The notes beneath the pieces were generated by a model. The model made no database searches. It was given only the letters and a program-made list of their open reading frames with translations, and was not told the DNA's origin. A stretch of DNA of 64,000 bases from Zygnema cylindricum (Eukaryota; Streptophyta; Zygnematophyceae; Zygnematales; Zygnemataceae), in contig JBBHKE010003089.1 in NCBI GenBank assembly GCA_037447655.1, forward strand, positions 1 through 64,000, read 5' to 3'. The translations under genes and the position numbers were made by a program. Every line of letters starts with the position of its first letter. Position 1 is the stretch's first letter. Below are positions 34,873-46,749 of the stretch, piece by piece.

Positions 34873-35747
34873 TGTAGAAATTAAAGGCTATTTCATTATT
34901 TTCTAGGTTTTGTAAAATGCAAAAAAAAAAACAGGTCCTAGCACCTACCGTCCGTCAAAGCTGCCTGTAGCCAGTAGCCTTAGCCAATTAGACTAGAATC
35001 AAAGTTATACGATATAGCGTTTGATAAATAGATAAATCTGTACACGTAGGCTATTTCATTTAACAAGATATTAGGACATAAAAACATTTTGTAATGTACG
35101 GCGTACGGAATATTCGAAATAGATATCACGCAATTTGTTTCGAAGACAAAACAAATATCGCGCAAGTATTTATGACTGCTACAATTGAAATTTGTTTTAA
35201 TCGGACGGCCACGAAGCATGCCGAGATTGTGGAATAGTTTTTCAGCACTTTGCGGTCAACGTCACATCGAATGACACATGGCAAAACCATATTGGAATAC
35301 GGCATCTCCGGGGATTTCAAGATCGAATCCAAAATTGACATGTGTCGACTTATTGGCCATGTTGTACAATGGCCGTACAGAAAGTACACCGGCACATGAA
35401 CCTTTTTGTCAATACAGTATTATAATTGGTGCCGTACATCAATAGATAGAGTTTTGCATAAAGATAGGAGTTAGAAAAATTTCATAGATTGGACCCTCTC
35501 TCCCAAAGAGCTTCTATACAAAAGGTCAACTTTGAACCTTCATAACTTACTGCTCATGGGAGCAAATTCAGAGATACTTTTTTCTATCGACTCAAAGGAG
35601 TCTTTCCTTCACAAGTGTGAAGGTGGTTAGAGTTTTTGTCTACGAGGGTGGTAGTTATTCTTGCTGAAACACAAAGGGGTCAGGGTTATCTTAGAGGCTT
35701 GGTGTGAGCTTCCTACTCTGAGGACCTATGGAGGTCTCAGAGTTAAA
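34873..35747 (+). repeat. Group IV LTR at the end of the chain
   Basis: TGTAGAAATT ... GGAGGTCTCAGAGTTA(A), about 875 bp; the exact right end is uncertain by a few bases. It contains the degenerate antisense tRNA-like stretch near 34940-34990, the hairpin ATTTGTTTCG/AAACAAAT (35131-35155), GTAC motifs near 35380, and leader stem-loops (TGCTC-ATGG-GAGCA near 35551 and GACTC-AAAG-GAGTC near 35589). Confidence 0.82.
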
Positions 35748-35817
35748 GGATATGTGTGATGTCGAACAATGCGAATGTTGCGAAGTAAGTATTATTATCA
35801 TTCGTCGACATGTACAT
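35748..35817. other. Short spacer after LTR-IV
   Basis: No primer site follows this LTR; the sequence is unlike any other in the window and leads into the minus-strand gene-like segment. Confidence 0.4.
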
Positions 35818-36540
35818 CTAAGTCCGATGTGCGGGTGTGTCAGACGAAATCGTTAATGGTTCCGGCGTAGGTCGTCTGCTGCTTGAGGCCCTAACCCCTC
35901 GAGGATTGTAGTACCTCCATTGTGGAGGCCAATCCCTAGGGTGAATGAAGTGAGAGGGGTGGAGAAAAAATGTGTCCATGGCATCATATTGCCCTTCAGG
36001 TGCAGGGAAGAGCCAATCTGGTTCCTCTGGCCTATGGTTGATTGGGGATAACACTTTTTCGTTCCCATGCACTATTGTTAACCCTAATTGCTGAGAAAAC
36101 CTTGAAAAAACAACACCAAAGACCTCGTCCCCACTTTCATACACAACTTTTTTCTAGCCCATTCGTACTTTCGGCCGATTGCTTGTCCCTTGTATAGGCC
36201 TCTCCTCCGAATTTGTTAACCATCAAGTCCCCCTCCATGGTGTGCTCTGAAGAAGTAGCGTCCTTTTTATTGACCATGGATTCATCTGTAATTTGTACGG
36301 ATGGCTCATAAGCTTCATCTTCCTAGCTATTGGAAGTATCTAATGGCCCTAGAAAATCATATTCAAATTCGAAGGGTGCCAAAAGAGGTCATCTCATCCT
36401 CTTAGACAGTCACTGTACAAACTACGTAGCATTTGCCTCCCCTTCTAGTTCCTCGTTTTGTTGTTCATGGCGTGGAATACTGGTGCGTGAATTATTCCTA
36501 CGTGGACGTGTGGTTTGTTAGGATGGAAAATCCATGGCGG
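35818..36540 (-). pseudogene. Unrecognised decayed gene segment, 3' exon
   Basis: Minus-strand reading begins after a good splice acceptor (TTTTAAACAG at 36541-36550). The ATG at 36535 sits in GCCATGG context, and its frame shows compositionally protein-like text (LAPFEFEYDFLGPLDTS, EDEAYEPSVQITDESMV) with five stops, several of CAA/CAG to TAA/TAG type. A shift at an A-run near 36150 changes to the frame 36144-35818, open for 108 codons (YESGDEVFGVVFSRFSQQLG ... PEEPDWLFPAPEG ... HFIHPRDWPPQWRYYNPRG) and ending in TGA. I recognise no family. It could be a captured host gene or the private ORF of a large non-autonomous element. Confidence 0.5.
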
Positions 36541-36550
36541 CTGTTTAAAA

Positions 36551-37040
36551 TTTCAAAGTTAAAAAGACAAGTGAAAAAAGAGAGAGAAAAAATATTAAAG
36601 GTACCATTGTGACGTACAAACGGTTACAAAACGGAACAGACGTACGATAGTTGACGTAGGGTATTAGTACTCGTATAAGCACTAAACTATTGACAAAACC
36701 GCGTACAAAATTTAATTTCATTTGGCGTTGGAATTCAAACGAAACGCTCTCATGACATGTGACGTACTGAATCATTTTGTATCGCGATTCATTTGAACCG
36801 CTCTCACGAAACATCACATACTACATTTCATTATGAGTCGCGTAAAAAAATTTACATTGTTTCACGTTGCGACTTAGACGTCAAAGTGCATCGCGATTCA
36901 ACTGAGACGCTCACAAATGTACAATTTGGCGTACACTGCGAGTCGAATCGACGTGGCGATCCAAGTAGTTTGGCGCGCATATATTCAAATTCAAATATAT
37001 GCGCAGCCGCCACCTCGGCACCGTTGCCACTTTGGATTTG
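36551..37040 (-). other. Candidate intron between the two exon-like pieces
   Basis: No ORF. It is bounded by a strong donor GAG|GTAAGTAA at 37338 and the acceptor at 36541 on the minus strand (about 800 bp in all, with the 34-bp minisatellite in it). CGTAC-rich, AT-balanced sequence. Confidence 0.4.
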
Positions 37041-37176
37041 CCGCCACCTCGCCACCGCCACCACGTCACCACCGCCGCCACCTCGCCACCGCCACCACGT
37101 CACCACCGCCGCCACCTCGCCACCGCCACCACCTCACCACCGCCGCCACCTCGCCACCCCCACCACTTCGCCGCCA
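37041..37176. repeat. 34-bp GCC-rich minisatellite, four copies
   Basis: ccgccacctcgcc recurs at 37041, 37075, 37109 and 37143, a strict 34-bp period; copies 1 and 2 are identical or nearly so. It has strong strand asymmetry (C-rich on plus). It creates spurious Arg/His/Pro and Trp/Gly ORFs on both strands, which I left out. Confidence 0.92.
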
Positions 37177-37338
37177 CTGTTGCCTGTTTTCCCACCTTTC
37201 TGTATTATTTTAACCCTAACCATAAAATACCCTTATTATAATTAAAGTTGACGCTTACCTCTAGTCCCTATTTTTTATTCTCTTACATAATATTTATTCT
37301 TTCTATGTTTTGTCCCCATTTTTTTTCCTTGAAAATAG

Positions 37339-37599
37339 ATTACTTACCTCTTTAATATCCTTGAGAGCGTCGTCCGCCCATGGAAATGTACGTCGAAGAA
37401 GGCATTCGGGGACTTCAACACGATCTCGGAGTACAAGGAAAGTGTTTTTCCCGTCCTCAAATCCAGCTTGTACTAATAAGACCTCAAAGGGGATCAATGT
37501 GAGGTAAGAGAGGTACATATGGAAGTTCATCCATCTCATATGGCGGGCAATATGCGCTTCAGAAGCCCTATTCACAGTTTTGTTACCCACATTTATAAA
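37339..37599 (-). pseudogene. Unrecognised exon-like segment abutting an LTR
   Basis: On the minus strand the frame is open from inside the LTR through 37599-37339: FINVGNKTVNRASEAHIARH, then MRWMNFHMYLSYLTLIPFEV, LLVQAGFEDGKNTFLVLRDR, VEVPECLLRRTFPWADDALK, DIKE, followed at once by GTAAGTAA, a consensus donor. A possible acceptor (GTGAATAG) precedes ASEAHIARH. No stop in 87 codons. I do not recognise a family. The LTR edge at 37600 cuts or caps it. Confidence 0.5.
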
Positions 37600-38642
37600 T
37601 GTAACTCTGAGACCTCCATAGGATCTTAAAGTAAGCAGCTCACACGAAGCCTCTAGGGTAACCCTGACCCCTTTGTCTTTTAGCACGAATAACCGCCACC
37701 CTGGCAAACAAAAACTTTGACCACCTACACCTTTATGAAGGCAAGACTCCCCTGAGTCTATAGCAAAAAGAATCTCTGAATTTGCTCCCCTAAGCAGTAA
37801 GTTATGGAGGGTCAAAGTTTGACCTTTTGTATAGAAGCTCTCTGGGAGAGAGGGTCCTATCTACCAATTTTTTCTAAGTCCTATCTCTCTCTAATAATCT
37901 ATCTACTGACGTACGGCACCAATCATATTGTTGTACCGTACATAAAGGTACAGATGTCGGTGTACTTTATGTACAAACATTGTACGACATTACAAAAATG
38001 CCGACACGTGTCATTTCTGGATGGAGATGCCGAAATCCAATGTCATGGTGTTACGTGTCATCCAACTTGGCGGCGACCATAAACCGCCGAAATCTTCTTC
38101 CGCGATCTCGGCATGCTTTCCGGCCGTCCGATTGAATGCTGATTTCAATCGTAGCCATCATAAATAGTTGTGATGTATTTGTTTCGCTATCGAAACAAAT
38201 GCGCGGTGCTTATTTATTTTTCGTACTCGTAATCCGTACTTTTATAACTGACTCTATGTATCGCGGATATAGTTTGTTGTTAAATGAATTAGTCTACATG
38301 TTAACGTTTAAATACGTAATACACTCTATACCACTCACCACTAATCCTAGACTAAATGGATGAGGTTACCAACTATCGGCGGCATTTCCCATCCGTAGGT
38401 ACCAGGATCAAATCCTCTAGGCGACAACTACCTTTTAGTAAATTAAGTAAGTTAACTACTTTACTACCCCGTAAATCTTTGGATAGCATAGGCAGCCATG
38501 ACATTAGCTTCCTTTCAACTTTTTAGTGACTGGAACAAGTGTGAAAGTTGGAGAGAGAAGTTAGAGTCAGACTGCCTCGACTTCTCTTTCTGCACTTTTA
38601 TTTTAGACCTATAAAATACTAAAATAACAATCAATTTCTACA
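37600..38642 (-). repeat. Group IV LTR, reverse orientation
   Basis: In element orientation TGTAGAAATTGATTG ... CAGAGTTACA, 1,043 bp. It aligns along its length with the LTR at 45337-46385. It contains the hairpin ATTTGTTTCG-CTAT-CGAAACAAAT (38169-38192 on plus) and the leader stem-loop GACTC/GAGTC near 37747. No group IV primer site follows at 37599, and flanking 5-mers (ATAAA, CGCAA) do not match, so it is neither a clean solo LTR nor the end of an ordinary element. Confidence 0.85.
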
Positions 38643-40867
38643 CGCAATGGGTTTCACAATTGGGTTTGGATGTATACTATTTATTAGTTTGGAGGTTGTT
38701 GGTTACTTGCAATTACGCTTAAACATACCTTCATGTTTTGATATAAGTACTTAAATTCGGTGGGTCATTGTTATGCTGATCCTCACATTAATACCAATGG
38801 TCTGATTTTCAACCATTGTTGAGTTTATGTTTGTAGGTGAATAGTAATTATATAACAGTAGGCACATATTGACATATGAAAATAGCCACGTGAGTTAAAG
38901 ATGCAACTTTATTGCAATTTAAAAACTTAGTCGGACATCAAATATAAAATAAAAATGTTAATTTTGTGATCGTATTTGGCAGTTTGTGAAAATAAAACAA
39001 TTTGTCACCTCATAACCAAGATAACCTAGGTTTGGATCAATGCTACTCGCGTAATTAATTTTTTTTCCGTTATCTTTGTATTTAAAAAAGCCTCATGAAG
39101 TTATCGAGTCATGGATCAACGAAGTTATTGTAATATTTTCGGCGTGTGATTTTGACTATAATCGTAAAAGCCAAATTGGAATATCGTTTATTTCGACATC
39201 ATTTGGGGGACACGTTACGCAAAATAATATTATCAATGGGTAAAAAAACAAAGAGTGTGGCTACGTTTACGATGGGTCCGATCTTAAATTGATCAAGACA
39301 TTTTATTCACGGCCAAGCTAAAAACATATTTTTGGTTAGATATAGTTATACACATAGACGGGTCATCCAAAACTTTGTCGCACAATTTTGTGATATACCT
39401 TGCCTATCGTGAGACCTCTTAAACCAATATTTTGCTTTTCCAGTAGCTTAAATCAAATATGAAGTGTCATGTAAACGTTATATGCCTCCACATCCAAACA
39501 ATCCATAAACTTAGTCTTTCACTAGGATATACTTTGCCAAGTGCGAGACCTTTTTAAACTAATTGTCGAGTTGGAGTGACTTAGATAAACCCCATCAATG
39601 TGAGTGGGATGAGTTTAAAAAATATGTTAATTATTCAATGAACTCAAGAGGCCATTGTCGAATGGAGGAGGAGCAGGATCGCTAAAAGTGTAAAACTAAA
39701 GGGTGATGTCAATTAATACGATTCCACAAAGCAAAACTAGCTCTACGTTGAATTTGTATTTTATAGCGCTTTAAATTAGTAACGTTTTAATTATAACTTC
39801 TTTGACCTACCTATAATCGATATATTAGTTCGTGATATCGGTAAGGGAATTGTTGCTATAAATAAACGAGATATCGCGATAAATTATTGATATATCGAGA
39901 TAAATCATCGTTAAATATATGGTCTATGATTATCGAAATAACTTTACTTTTATTACTTATTCGCACGCATTTCCTTTACGATATGGGATTGATAAAATTC
40001 AACCCTCCCATTTGAACACCCCTATTGTGAACCTACAGACCCCTCCATTTTGGACCCCCCAAACCCATCAGCTATATTTTTGTTGGCAGGAGATATACCT
40101 CCTCATACTCCGTATCCAATGTCGCATCGATCTTATCGCGGATAGGATATATTCGATACAAAACACTACACCGCTCATCGTTTCTAGTTTTAGTTTTTTT
40201 CCCCCACTTATCTTTGATGGTTTCCCCCCTTGCACACATTGTCGTATTGTCAATTGGAGACCGCCTATAGGAAGGTGAGAATTTTGCGTTCCAATAACAA
40301 CCGTCGGATTGAAAATCTAGCAAGTGTGAACGGAGAAAAGTTGTTCTAAGGGTACTTTCGCATGTAACCGAAACTTAATTTTGCAATTTGTTTTTTAGCG
40401 AAGATTGTCCGTACAGATTTCATAGCATTCGTATGTAAAGAAATGAAATCGTAACTTTGGATTGTGACTGAAGAAGACGTGGGTGTAATTTGTGACGATT
40501 GTAGACGAGTACAAAACTCGCAACAATTGATGACGTTTACAAAGTAGCGACGGTTGTAGACGTCTATCTACTTGTGACATTGTAGATGTTTAGGGTTTGT
40601 GACATTTTGACGTCACGCTCAAATTATGATAGCGTCGACGTCACTAATTCCAAAACATTCCGCCATGGTTTCCCGATTTTGTTTTTTCGTCCTTTCTCAC
40701 TCTACTTGCCACCAAAATAAGCTAAAAGACAACCAAAAGAAATATTTTATATATATTTTTCATTTAATACCTTTCTTGCCTTTTTTCATTGCAAGAATTG
40801 TGAGATAAACGCGTTGGTGGGAGAGTGAGAGAGAGAGAGAGGCACTTTCACGGACTTCGCTTTTGCG
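38643..40867. other. 2.2 kb without recognisable genes
   Basis: AT-rich low-copy-looking DNA. ORFs are short and unrelated to known families. I noted a stretch of TATCGCGATA-like palindromes (39828-39910), a TGTAGACG/TGACG-rich stretch (40440-40620), and GA-repeats (40825-40842). It borders the truncated LTR at 40868. Confidence 0.6.
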
Positions 40868-40992
40868 AACTTCTCAGTGACTCGAACAAGTGTGAGAGTG
40901 GGAGAGAGAATTTAGAGTCAGACTGCCTCGGCTTCTTTTTCTGCACTTTATTTTAGACCTAGAAATTACTAAAAGAACCATCAATTTATACA
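40868..40992 (-). repeat. Truncated 3' LTR of the group IV element
   Basis: Matches 46259-46385 (aacttctca...tgactgcaac through ccatcaatttctaca) with a few changes; the match stops abruptly at about 40868. Confidence 0.85.
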
Positions 40993-41022
40993 CCTTAGTT
41001 ATTTTCTAGTCACTCTTTAATT

Positions 41023-44000
41023 TCAGAACACACTTCTCTCGCAGAAAATTAACTTAGGGGAAGGCACAAGTTTGGTCATCATATCTGCCACCATCTCGCT
41101 ATCTAGTCGGTACTCTAAACTGATTATTTTATTTTCTACTTTCTCTCTTACAAAGCTGAGTCTAATGTCCATGTGTTTGGCTTTAAAATGATGTTTAGGA
41201 TTGGCAGAAATAGCGATCGCTGCCTGATTATCACAAAAAATGAAATGCACACCACTCTTAAGATGACCAAGCTCACCAAGCAAAGACTTGACCCACATCA
41301 ATTCTTTTACAGCAGAGCAAGAGGCCATATACTTAGCCTCTATGATGGATTGAGCAATAACCTTTTGTTGTTTGCTACTCCAACAGCAAGCCCCATCACC
41401 CACATATAATACATATCCAGAAGTACATCTCCTCATCGCAGCATCACCATTATTGGCATCACTCCAAGTAGTGATGTCAGTATTCTCCCCACCCAAATGC
41501 AACCATAGATCCCTAGTTCCTATCAAATATCTAAAGACTCTCTTAGCTGCCTCCCAATCCTTCTTAGTGGGAGCATTTAGACTTCTACTCAGCACTCCTA
41601 CAGCTGCAGCTAAATCCGGCCAAGTACAATTAATAAAATAGATTAGGCTTCCCACTACTTGCTTGTAAGGAATAGTCTGCATGAACTTCTGTTCTTCGGG
41701 ACTTAATTCCTCGTCTAAGATTATGACTCCTTCCTCACTCCCATCATTTCCCTTCTTTAACTCTATTGGAGTTGTACAACTAATAGCTTTATCCATCTGA
41801 AAATTTTCCAGCATGTTCCCTATTGCTTCCTTTTGAGTCAATCTTATAATCTTTCTTTCTCGGTCTCTTTCTACGTGAATTCCCAAAATACATTTTGCTT
41901 CCCCCATATCTTTCATTTCAAATCTCCCCTTAAGATCGGTTTTCAGTTTATTAATTTTTTCCCTTGATTTACTTAAAACAAGCAAATCATCAACATAAAT
42001 TACAATTAATATAATACCTTCCTCATCTTCAAAAACATAGATTGAGTGATTTGAGCTGATCCGAATATATCCTAGACCGGTAAGAAACTCATCAAGTTTC
42101 TTATTCCACTCTCGAGGCGCGTGTTTCAAACCGTAAAGAGATTTAATCAGCCGGCATGCCATACTCTCATCTCCTTCCTCCACAAATCCTTCAGGTTGTC
42201 TCATGAAGATCTCCTCTTCCAATTCTCCATGCAAAAAGGTTGTCTTGATGTCCATCTGGTGCACCTCGATGTCTTCCGCTGCCTCTAGACTGAAAAGTAT
42301 GCGGACGGAGGGAAATCTAACAACCGAGGCAAAGGTTTCTTCGTAGTCGATTCCTTTTTTCTGTGTAAATCCTTTTGCCACTAACCGGGCTTTGTAACGC
42401 TCAATGGTGTTATCCGGGTTCAGTTTTAATTTGAAAACCCACTTATAACCGATTGGTTTTCGGTTAGGTGGACAGTCCACCAGCTCCCTAGTATCGGCTG
42501 CCATAATTGAGGCCATCTCCTCATTGATGGTTCTCTTCCTCCGGTTCCTTTCTGGACAAGTCATCGCCTCTCTATAAGTTGAGGTTCATCTTGATGAGAT
42601 AGTTTTTTTACCTTGTTATTAACATATTTTTCTTGTAATCTTTTGCTACTTCTCCTCCCCCCCTCAAAATCTGTGGCCGGAATAGATGGTTCTCGTGGGT
42701 TTTTTCGAACAATCTCAGCTTCTCCCCTATCCATTAATTCTGAATCAATTTCCATCACGTCTTCCTCTTCGGGTAGAGTTATCACTGGAGTGTCCGCAAC
42801 CGAGTCCTTTTCGTTCTTATTTGTACCTGCAAGAATGTCATCATCTCTAAAACTTGGATACTTAGGAAGCTCAAAGTCATCGAAATTTTCTGACTCAAAT
42901 CTGATTTTTACTGACTTTGTATACTTGAAGGAATCCACAGACTTTCCTTCATCCATAACTACTACATGTTTTACTAAGATTATATCTTCCCTTTTTAGAT
43001 CGTAAACTCTATATCCTTTAACATCCTTATCATATCCTAATAAGTATCTTGGTTTTCCTTTAAGATCTAGCTTCCAAATAGTATGATCAGTATCTAGACT
43101 GAATACTTATCTACCGAAAACCTTTAAGTGAGATATGTCTGGTTTTCGGCCGGTCCATTTCTCATAAGGTGTTTGATCTTTAATAGCTGAGGTAAGACCT
43201 CTATTTTTGAGGTCATTAGCGCAGTTCATTGCTTCTGCCAAAAACCTTTTTCCTATCTTGTTATCCGACAACATACTTCTAGCACTATCACTCAAGGTGT
43301 TATTTAATCGTTCAGCTACCCTATTCTGTTACAGGTTATCTGGAACTGTCTTTTGGTGTTGAACTCCATCTTCCCTCAAAAAATCCTCAAACTGGTTAGA
43401 AGTATACTCTCCACCATTGTCACTCCTTACTCTCTTGATTGGAGTTTCATGGAGTTTTTCACTCCATGCTTTATATTGTCTAAAACAATCCTAAGCTTCT
43501 GACTTGTTTTTCAAAAAATACACCCTGGAATACCGAGACGAATCATCAGTGATAGTCATCATAAATCTTTCCCCCACCGGTGAGAGCACTTTGGCCGGTC
43601 CCCAAATATCTATGTGTACTAAATCAAGAATATTTTCTCCCCTATAGGTGGCAATTTTGGGAAGAGGCAATCTATGTGCTTTACCTTGAGCACATCCACT
43701 ACATCACTTAGATTCTCACTCTCACTGAACAGAAATCCTTCCACCACTCCCATCTTTTTCATCTCTCTTAGCTTATCTAGATTCACATGCCCAAGCCTCT
43801 TATGGCACATCATTATATCATGAACACCAGCATAATAAAGTTTCTTCTTTTCATTGCTTAAAATCAGCCTAAACATCCCTTGGCTACCTTTTTCAGAGGT
43901 GAAATAAACATCCTCCTCAAAACTAGCAGTAAAGACTCCTTTCCCAGTGCTAGTATCAAAACCCTTATCATCTAATACAGACATAGAGATGAAGTTTTTG

Positions 44001-44382
44001 TTGAGCTCCGGCATAAACAATACATCGGAGAATGTAACTATCGATGTCTTTCCTTATTCCAATACTTTCAGATCTACCGATCCTACATGAGTATTAGTGA
44101 CTATCCTCCCATCCCCGTACTATATCTCTACGGTGGAAATCTTTCTTATCTTAGTGAACAGGTGTTTATCCTTACACATGTGCATGGAGGCTACTGAATC
44201 TACAATCCAGCCTGCTTCACCTTTCAATCCACCGAAAGCACATTTTTGCTCTCGTGGAATTTCTACCTCGTTTGTCGCTTCCAACTCCTCATCCAATAGG
44301 AGCTCATCTTCCTCGTCTTCGGATGCCACCTCATGTACATGTGTCACAAGGGCCTTTTTCTTTCCTCTCGGGGTTCAACCGG
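41023..44382 (-). pseudogene. pol of the group IV element (protease to RNase H), broken in the 5' half
   Basis: On the minus strand: acidic linker, then the protease region with GWIVDSVASMHMC (canonical DSGAS has become DSVAS), two stops, GAG-pre-integrase (MMCHKRLGHVNLDKLREM), integrase fragments to 43107 (SARSMLSDNKIGKRFLAEAMNCA), linker 42956-42561, then a 513-codon uninterrupted frame 42564-41023. This carries RT ([58 protein letters not shown] at about 41990) and RNase H (TTWSDANNGDA, CDNQAAIAIS, KHMDIRLSF, ADMMTKLVPSPK). RT and RNase H motifs look complete; the upstream domains are frameshifted. Confidence 0.9.
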
Positions 44383-45323
44383 TCTGCCCCTCCATTAACC
44401 AAAGCTGGACTAGCTTAGTGCACTCTGCCATATAGTGCCCTGGTTTCTTACAAAAATGACATAAACCCTTGGGGGCCCTTGGTCTAAACTCGTTGGTCTG
44501 ATTTTTCTGCTCCCCCCCTCTGTAATTTCTGATCGGTCTCCGGAATCCTTGATCCTCTTGTCGGTCCCAGCTTCCAAGGCTTGCCCACTCTTTCCTCCCC
44601 TTCGGATCTCAATTGTATTCTCGCGAACGAGAATCATTCCTACCACTGAGTTCCATATTCACCTTGAGTCCGGCAAGTCATGCACAGAGTTGACTATGTT
44701 CTCGAACTCATCGGGTAGCTTCATCAGTAGACACTTAACCTTTTTTTTTTCACTAAAATCTCTTCCAACACTCTATAGCTCTAAGAAAAATGTAGCAAGC
44801 TCATTGCAAAAATCTAACATCTTCCCCCCTTTGTATACATACTCCTTAACTTTTTGATCGGCCAACTGTTGTTGCTGAATCGTACCACTTCGGTACATCC
44901 AATGAGAGCCATCCAAAGATCGGATGCCCTTTCTACCTGCAAATGAGGACATGCAAGTCCTTGAGTAAGATGGCGGAGGATGAAGTGCTTTGCCGCCATA
45001 TTGTTGACGTCCCACGTATCAGTATCATTCTCCTCGTTCCTCGGAATAGGTGACATGAATGCCGAACTAGTTGCTATTGGTGTGGTCATCTCCTTCTCCT
45101 TTCCTTTGTCCACCACCTCTCCTTCTTTTGTCTCCTCCGTTGAAGATGGATCTGTATCTATAGTGAATCAGCCTCCTGTAAACCATGGAGGTATCCCAAG
45201 ACTGGATGGGCGCCTCACCCGTCCACTCACTATTTCCCAAAACCATTTCTCACATAGAGCTCTTGTCATCATACTTTCTCACTATATGAAGCTAGCTCCA
45301 TTAAATATGGGCACCCTAGATGG
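44383..45323 (-). pseudogene. gag of the group IV element, frameshifted
   Basis: After the primer site the text reads VMGPPSRVPIFNG and then hits stops. It recovers as AAKHFILRHLTQGLACPHLQVERASDLWMALI and, in another frame, QQQQLADQKVKEYVYKGGKMLDFCNELATFFLEL, the same gag type as group V (IQRQQLVKHEIEAYVYKGG). The knuckle is FVRNQGTIW in the open frame and CHFCKKPGHYMAEC in the shifted frame. A TGA follows GQTG before pol. Confidence 0.8.
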
Positions 45324-45336
45324 TGGGCCCATAACC
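45324..45336 (-). other. Primer binding site, group IV
   Basis: Minus-strand GGTTATGGGCCCA, followed by CCATC, next to the LTR end. It matches 15 or more bases of the plant initiator tRNA-Met anticodon arm as I recall that tRNA. Confidence 0.85.
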
Positions 45337-46385
45337 TGCAAATGTGTGACCTCCATAGGACCTTTGAGTAAGTAGCTCACACGAAGCCTCTAGGATAACC
45401 ATGACCCCTTTTTCTTTTAGCACAAATAACCATCACCCTGATAAATAATAACTCTGACCACCTTCACTCCTCTGAATGCTAGACTCCCTTGAGTCTATAG
45501 CAAAAAGAATCTCTGAATTTGCTCCCCTGAGCAGTAAGTTATGGAGGGTCAAAGTTTGACCTTTTGTAAGGAAGCTCTGTGGGAGAGAAGGTCATATTAC
45601 CAATTTTTTCTAAGTCCTATCTCTCTCTAAAACTGTATCTACTGTCGTACGGCACCAATCATATTGTTGTACCCTACAGAAAGGCACAATTGTCGGTGTA
45701 CTTTATGTACGAACATTGTACGACTTGACAAAAATGTCGACACGTGTCTTTTCTCAATTCGTTTTCGTAATCCCTGGAGAAGCCGAAATCCAATGTCGTG
45801 GTGCCACGAGTCATCCGATGTGGCGGCGACCATAAATCGCTGAAATCTTCTTCCGCGATCTCGGCATTCTTTCCAGCCGTCCGATTGAATGCCGATTTCA
45901 ATCGTAGTCGTCATAAATAGTTGCGATGTATTTGTTTCCCTATCAAAAAAAATGTGCGGTACTTATTTATTCTTCGTACTCGTAATCCGTACTTTTATAA
46001 CTGACTCTATGTATCCCGTATATAGTTGTTGTTAAATGAATTAGGCTTCATGTTAACGCTTATATACGTAATACACTCTATATCATTTACCACTAATCCT
46101 AGACTAAATGGATGAGGTTACCGGCTACATGCGACATTTCCCATCCGTAGGTACCACGATCAAATCCTCTAGGCGACAACTTCCTTTTGGTAAATTAACT
46201 ACTTTACTACCCCGTAAATCTCTGGATAGCATAGGCAGCGATCACACTAGCTTCCTCTCCAACTTCTCATTGACTGCAACAAGTGTGAGAGTTGGAGAGA
46301 GATGTTAGAGTCTGACTGCCTCGGCTTCTTTTTCTGCACTTTATTTTAGACCTAGAAAATACTAAAAGAACCATCAATTTCTACA
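45337..46385 (-). repeat. 5' LTR of the group IV element
   Basis: Plus strand TGCAAATG ... TTTCTACA, 1,049 bp. Leader stem-loops GACTC-CCTT-GAGTC at 45482-45495 and TGCTC-CCCT-GAGCA at 45520-45533 (plus-strand spelling). A degenerate copy of the ATTTGTTTCG hairpin is near 45930, GTAC motifs near 45690-45720, ACACGTGTC near 45742. Confidence 0.88.
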
Positions 46386-46749
46386 AAGTACATCTCCTAT
46401 TGTACCTTCTTCTACTATATAGTGTTTTTATTGGACTAGGGTTTATTAGTAGGTATTCGTGAGTAGGCAGACCAAGACTTAATGAAATTTAGGTACCTCT
46501 CTCTAAGAGAGCTTGTAACTATAGAGGTCATCTTTGACCAACCATAACTTACTGCTCACGGGAACAAATTCAGTGATTGTTTTTGCGTTTGACTCAAGGG
46601 GGTCTTCTCCTCACAGGGGTAAGGGTATTTAGAATATTTTTGTGCTTGGGCTGCACTTATTCAGTGGGAAAGTGGAAAGGGAAAATATTATCCTAGAGGC
46701 TTTACATAGGCTGTTCATTCTGTGGGTCGATGGAGACCACAAAATTTCG
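46386..46749 (+). repeat. 3' part of the 5' LTR, group III
   Basis: Aligns with 59805-60210; begins abruptly at the end of the reverse group IV LTR. Ends AAAATTTCG (consensus CA). Confidence 0.87.

Larger units (their letters stand above)
23523..35747 (+). mobile_element. Chain of LTR elements sharing LTRs: II - II - III - IV
   Basis: Four LTRs in the same orientation (23523-24617 II, 29198-30121 II, 33470-34370 III, 34873-35747 IV) separated by three internal regions. Each LTR serves as 3' LTR of the unit before it and 5' LTR of the unit after it: a polypurine-like GGGGAG precedes LTRs 2, 3 and 4, and the primer site GGTTATGGGCC (AGTTATGGGCC after LTR 3) follows LTRs 1, 2 and 3. Internal 1 is gag-II; internal 2 starts as gag-II and ends as pol-III; internal 3 is only the RNase H end of pol-IV. 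All are defective. Confidence 0.8.
40868..46385 (-). mobile_element. Group IV Ty1/copia element, reverse, 3' LTR truncated
   Basis: 5' LTR 45337-46385, primer site 45324-45336, broken gag, protease, integrase, RT and RNase H, then a degenerate polypurine region and only 125 bp of 3' LTR (40868-40992). Its 5' LTR terminus abuts a group III LTR that starts in mid-sequence (46386), so this element probably inserted into that LTR and the left side was later deleted. This is the only fairly complete group IV element here and the likely autonomous relative of group V. Confidence 0.87.

Noticed and set aside
36793-37245. Pro/His/Arg-rich and Trp/Gly-rich ORFs around 37.0 kb
   Set aside because: Artefacts of the 34-bp GCC-rich minisatellite on both strands.
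35748-38642. LTR-IV at 37600-38642 as a simple solo LTR
   Set aside because: The flanking 5-mers differ (ATAAA and CGCAA) and an open reading frame continues across its inner edge.
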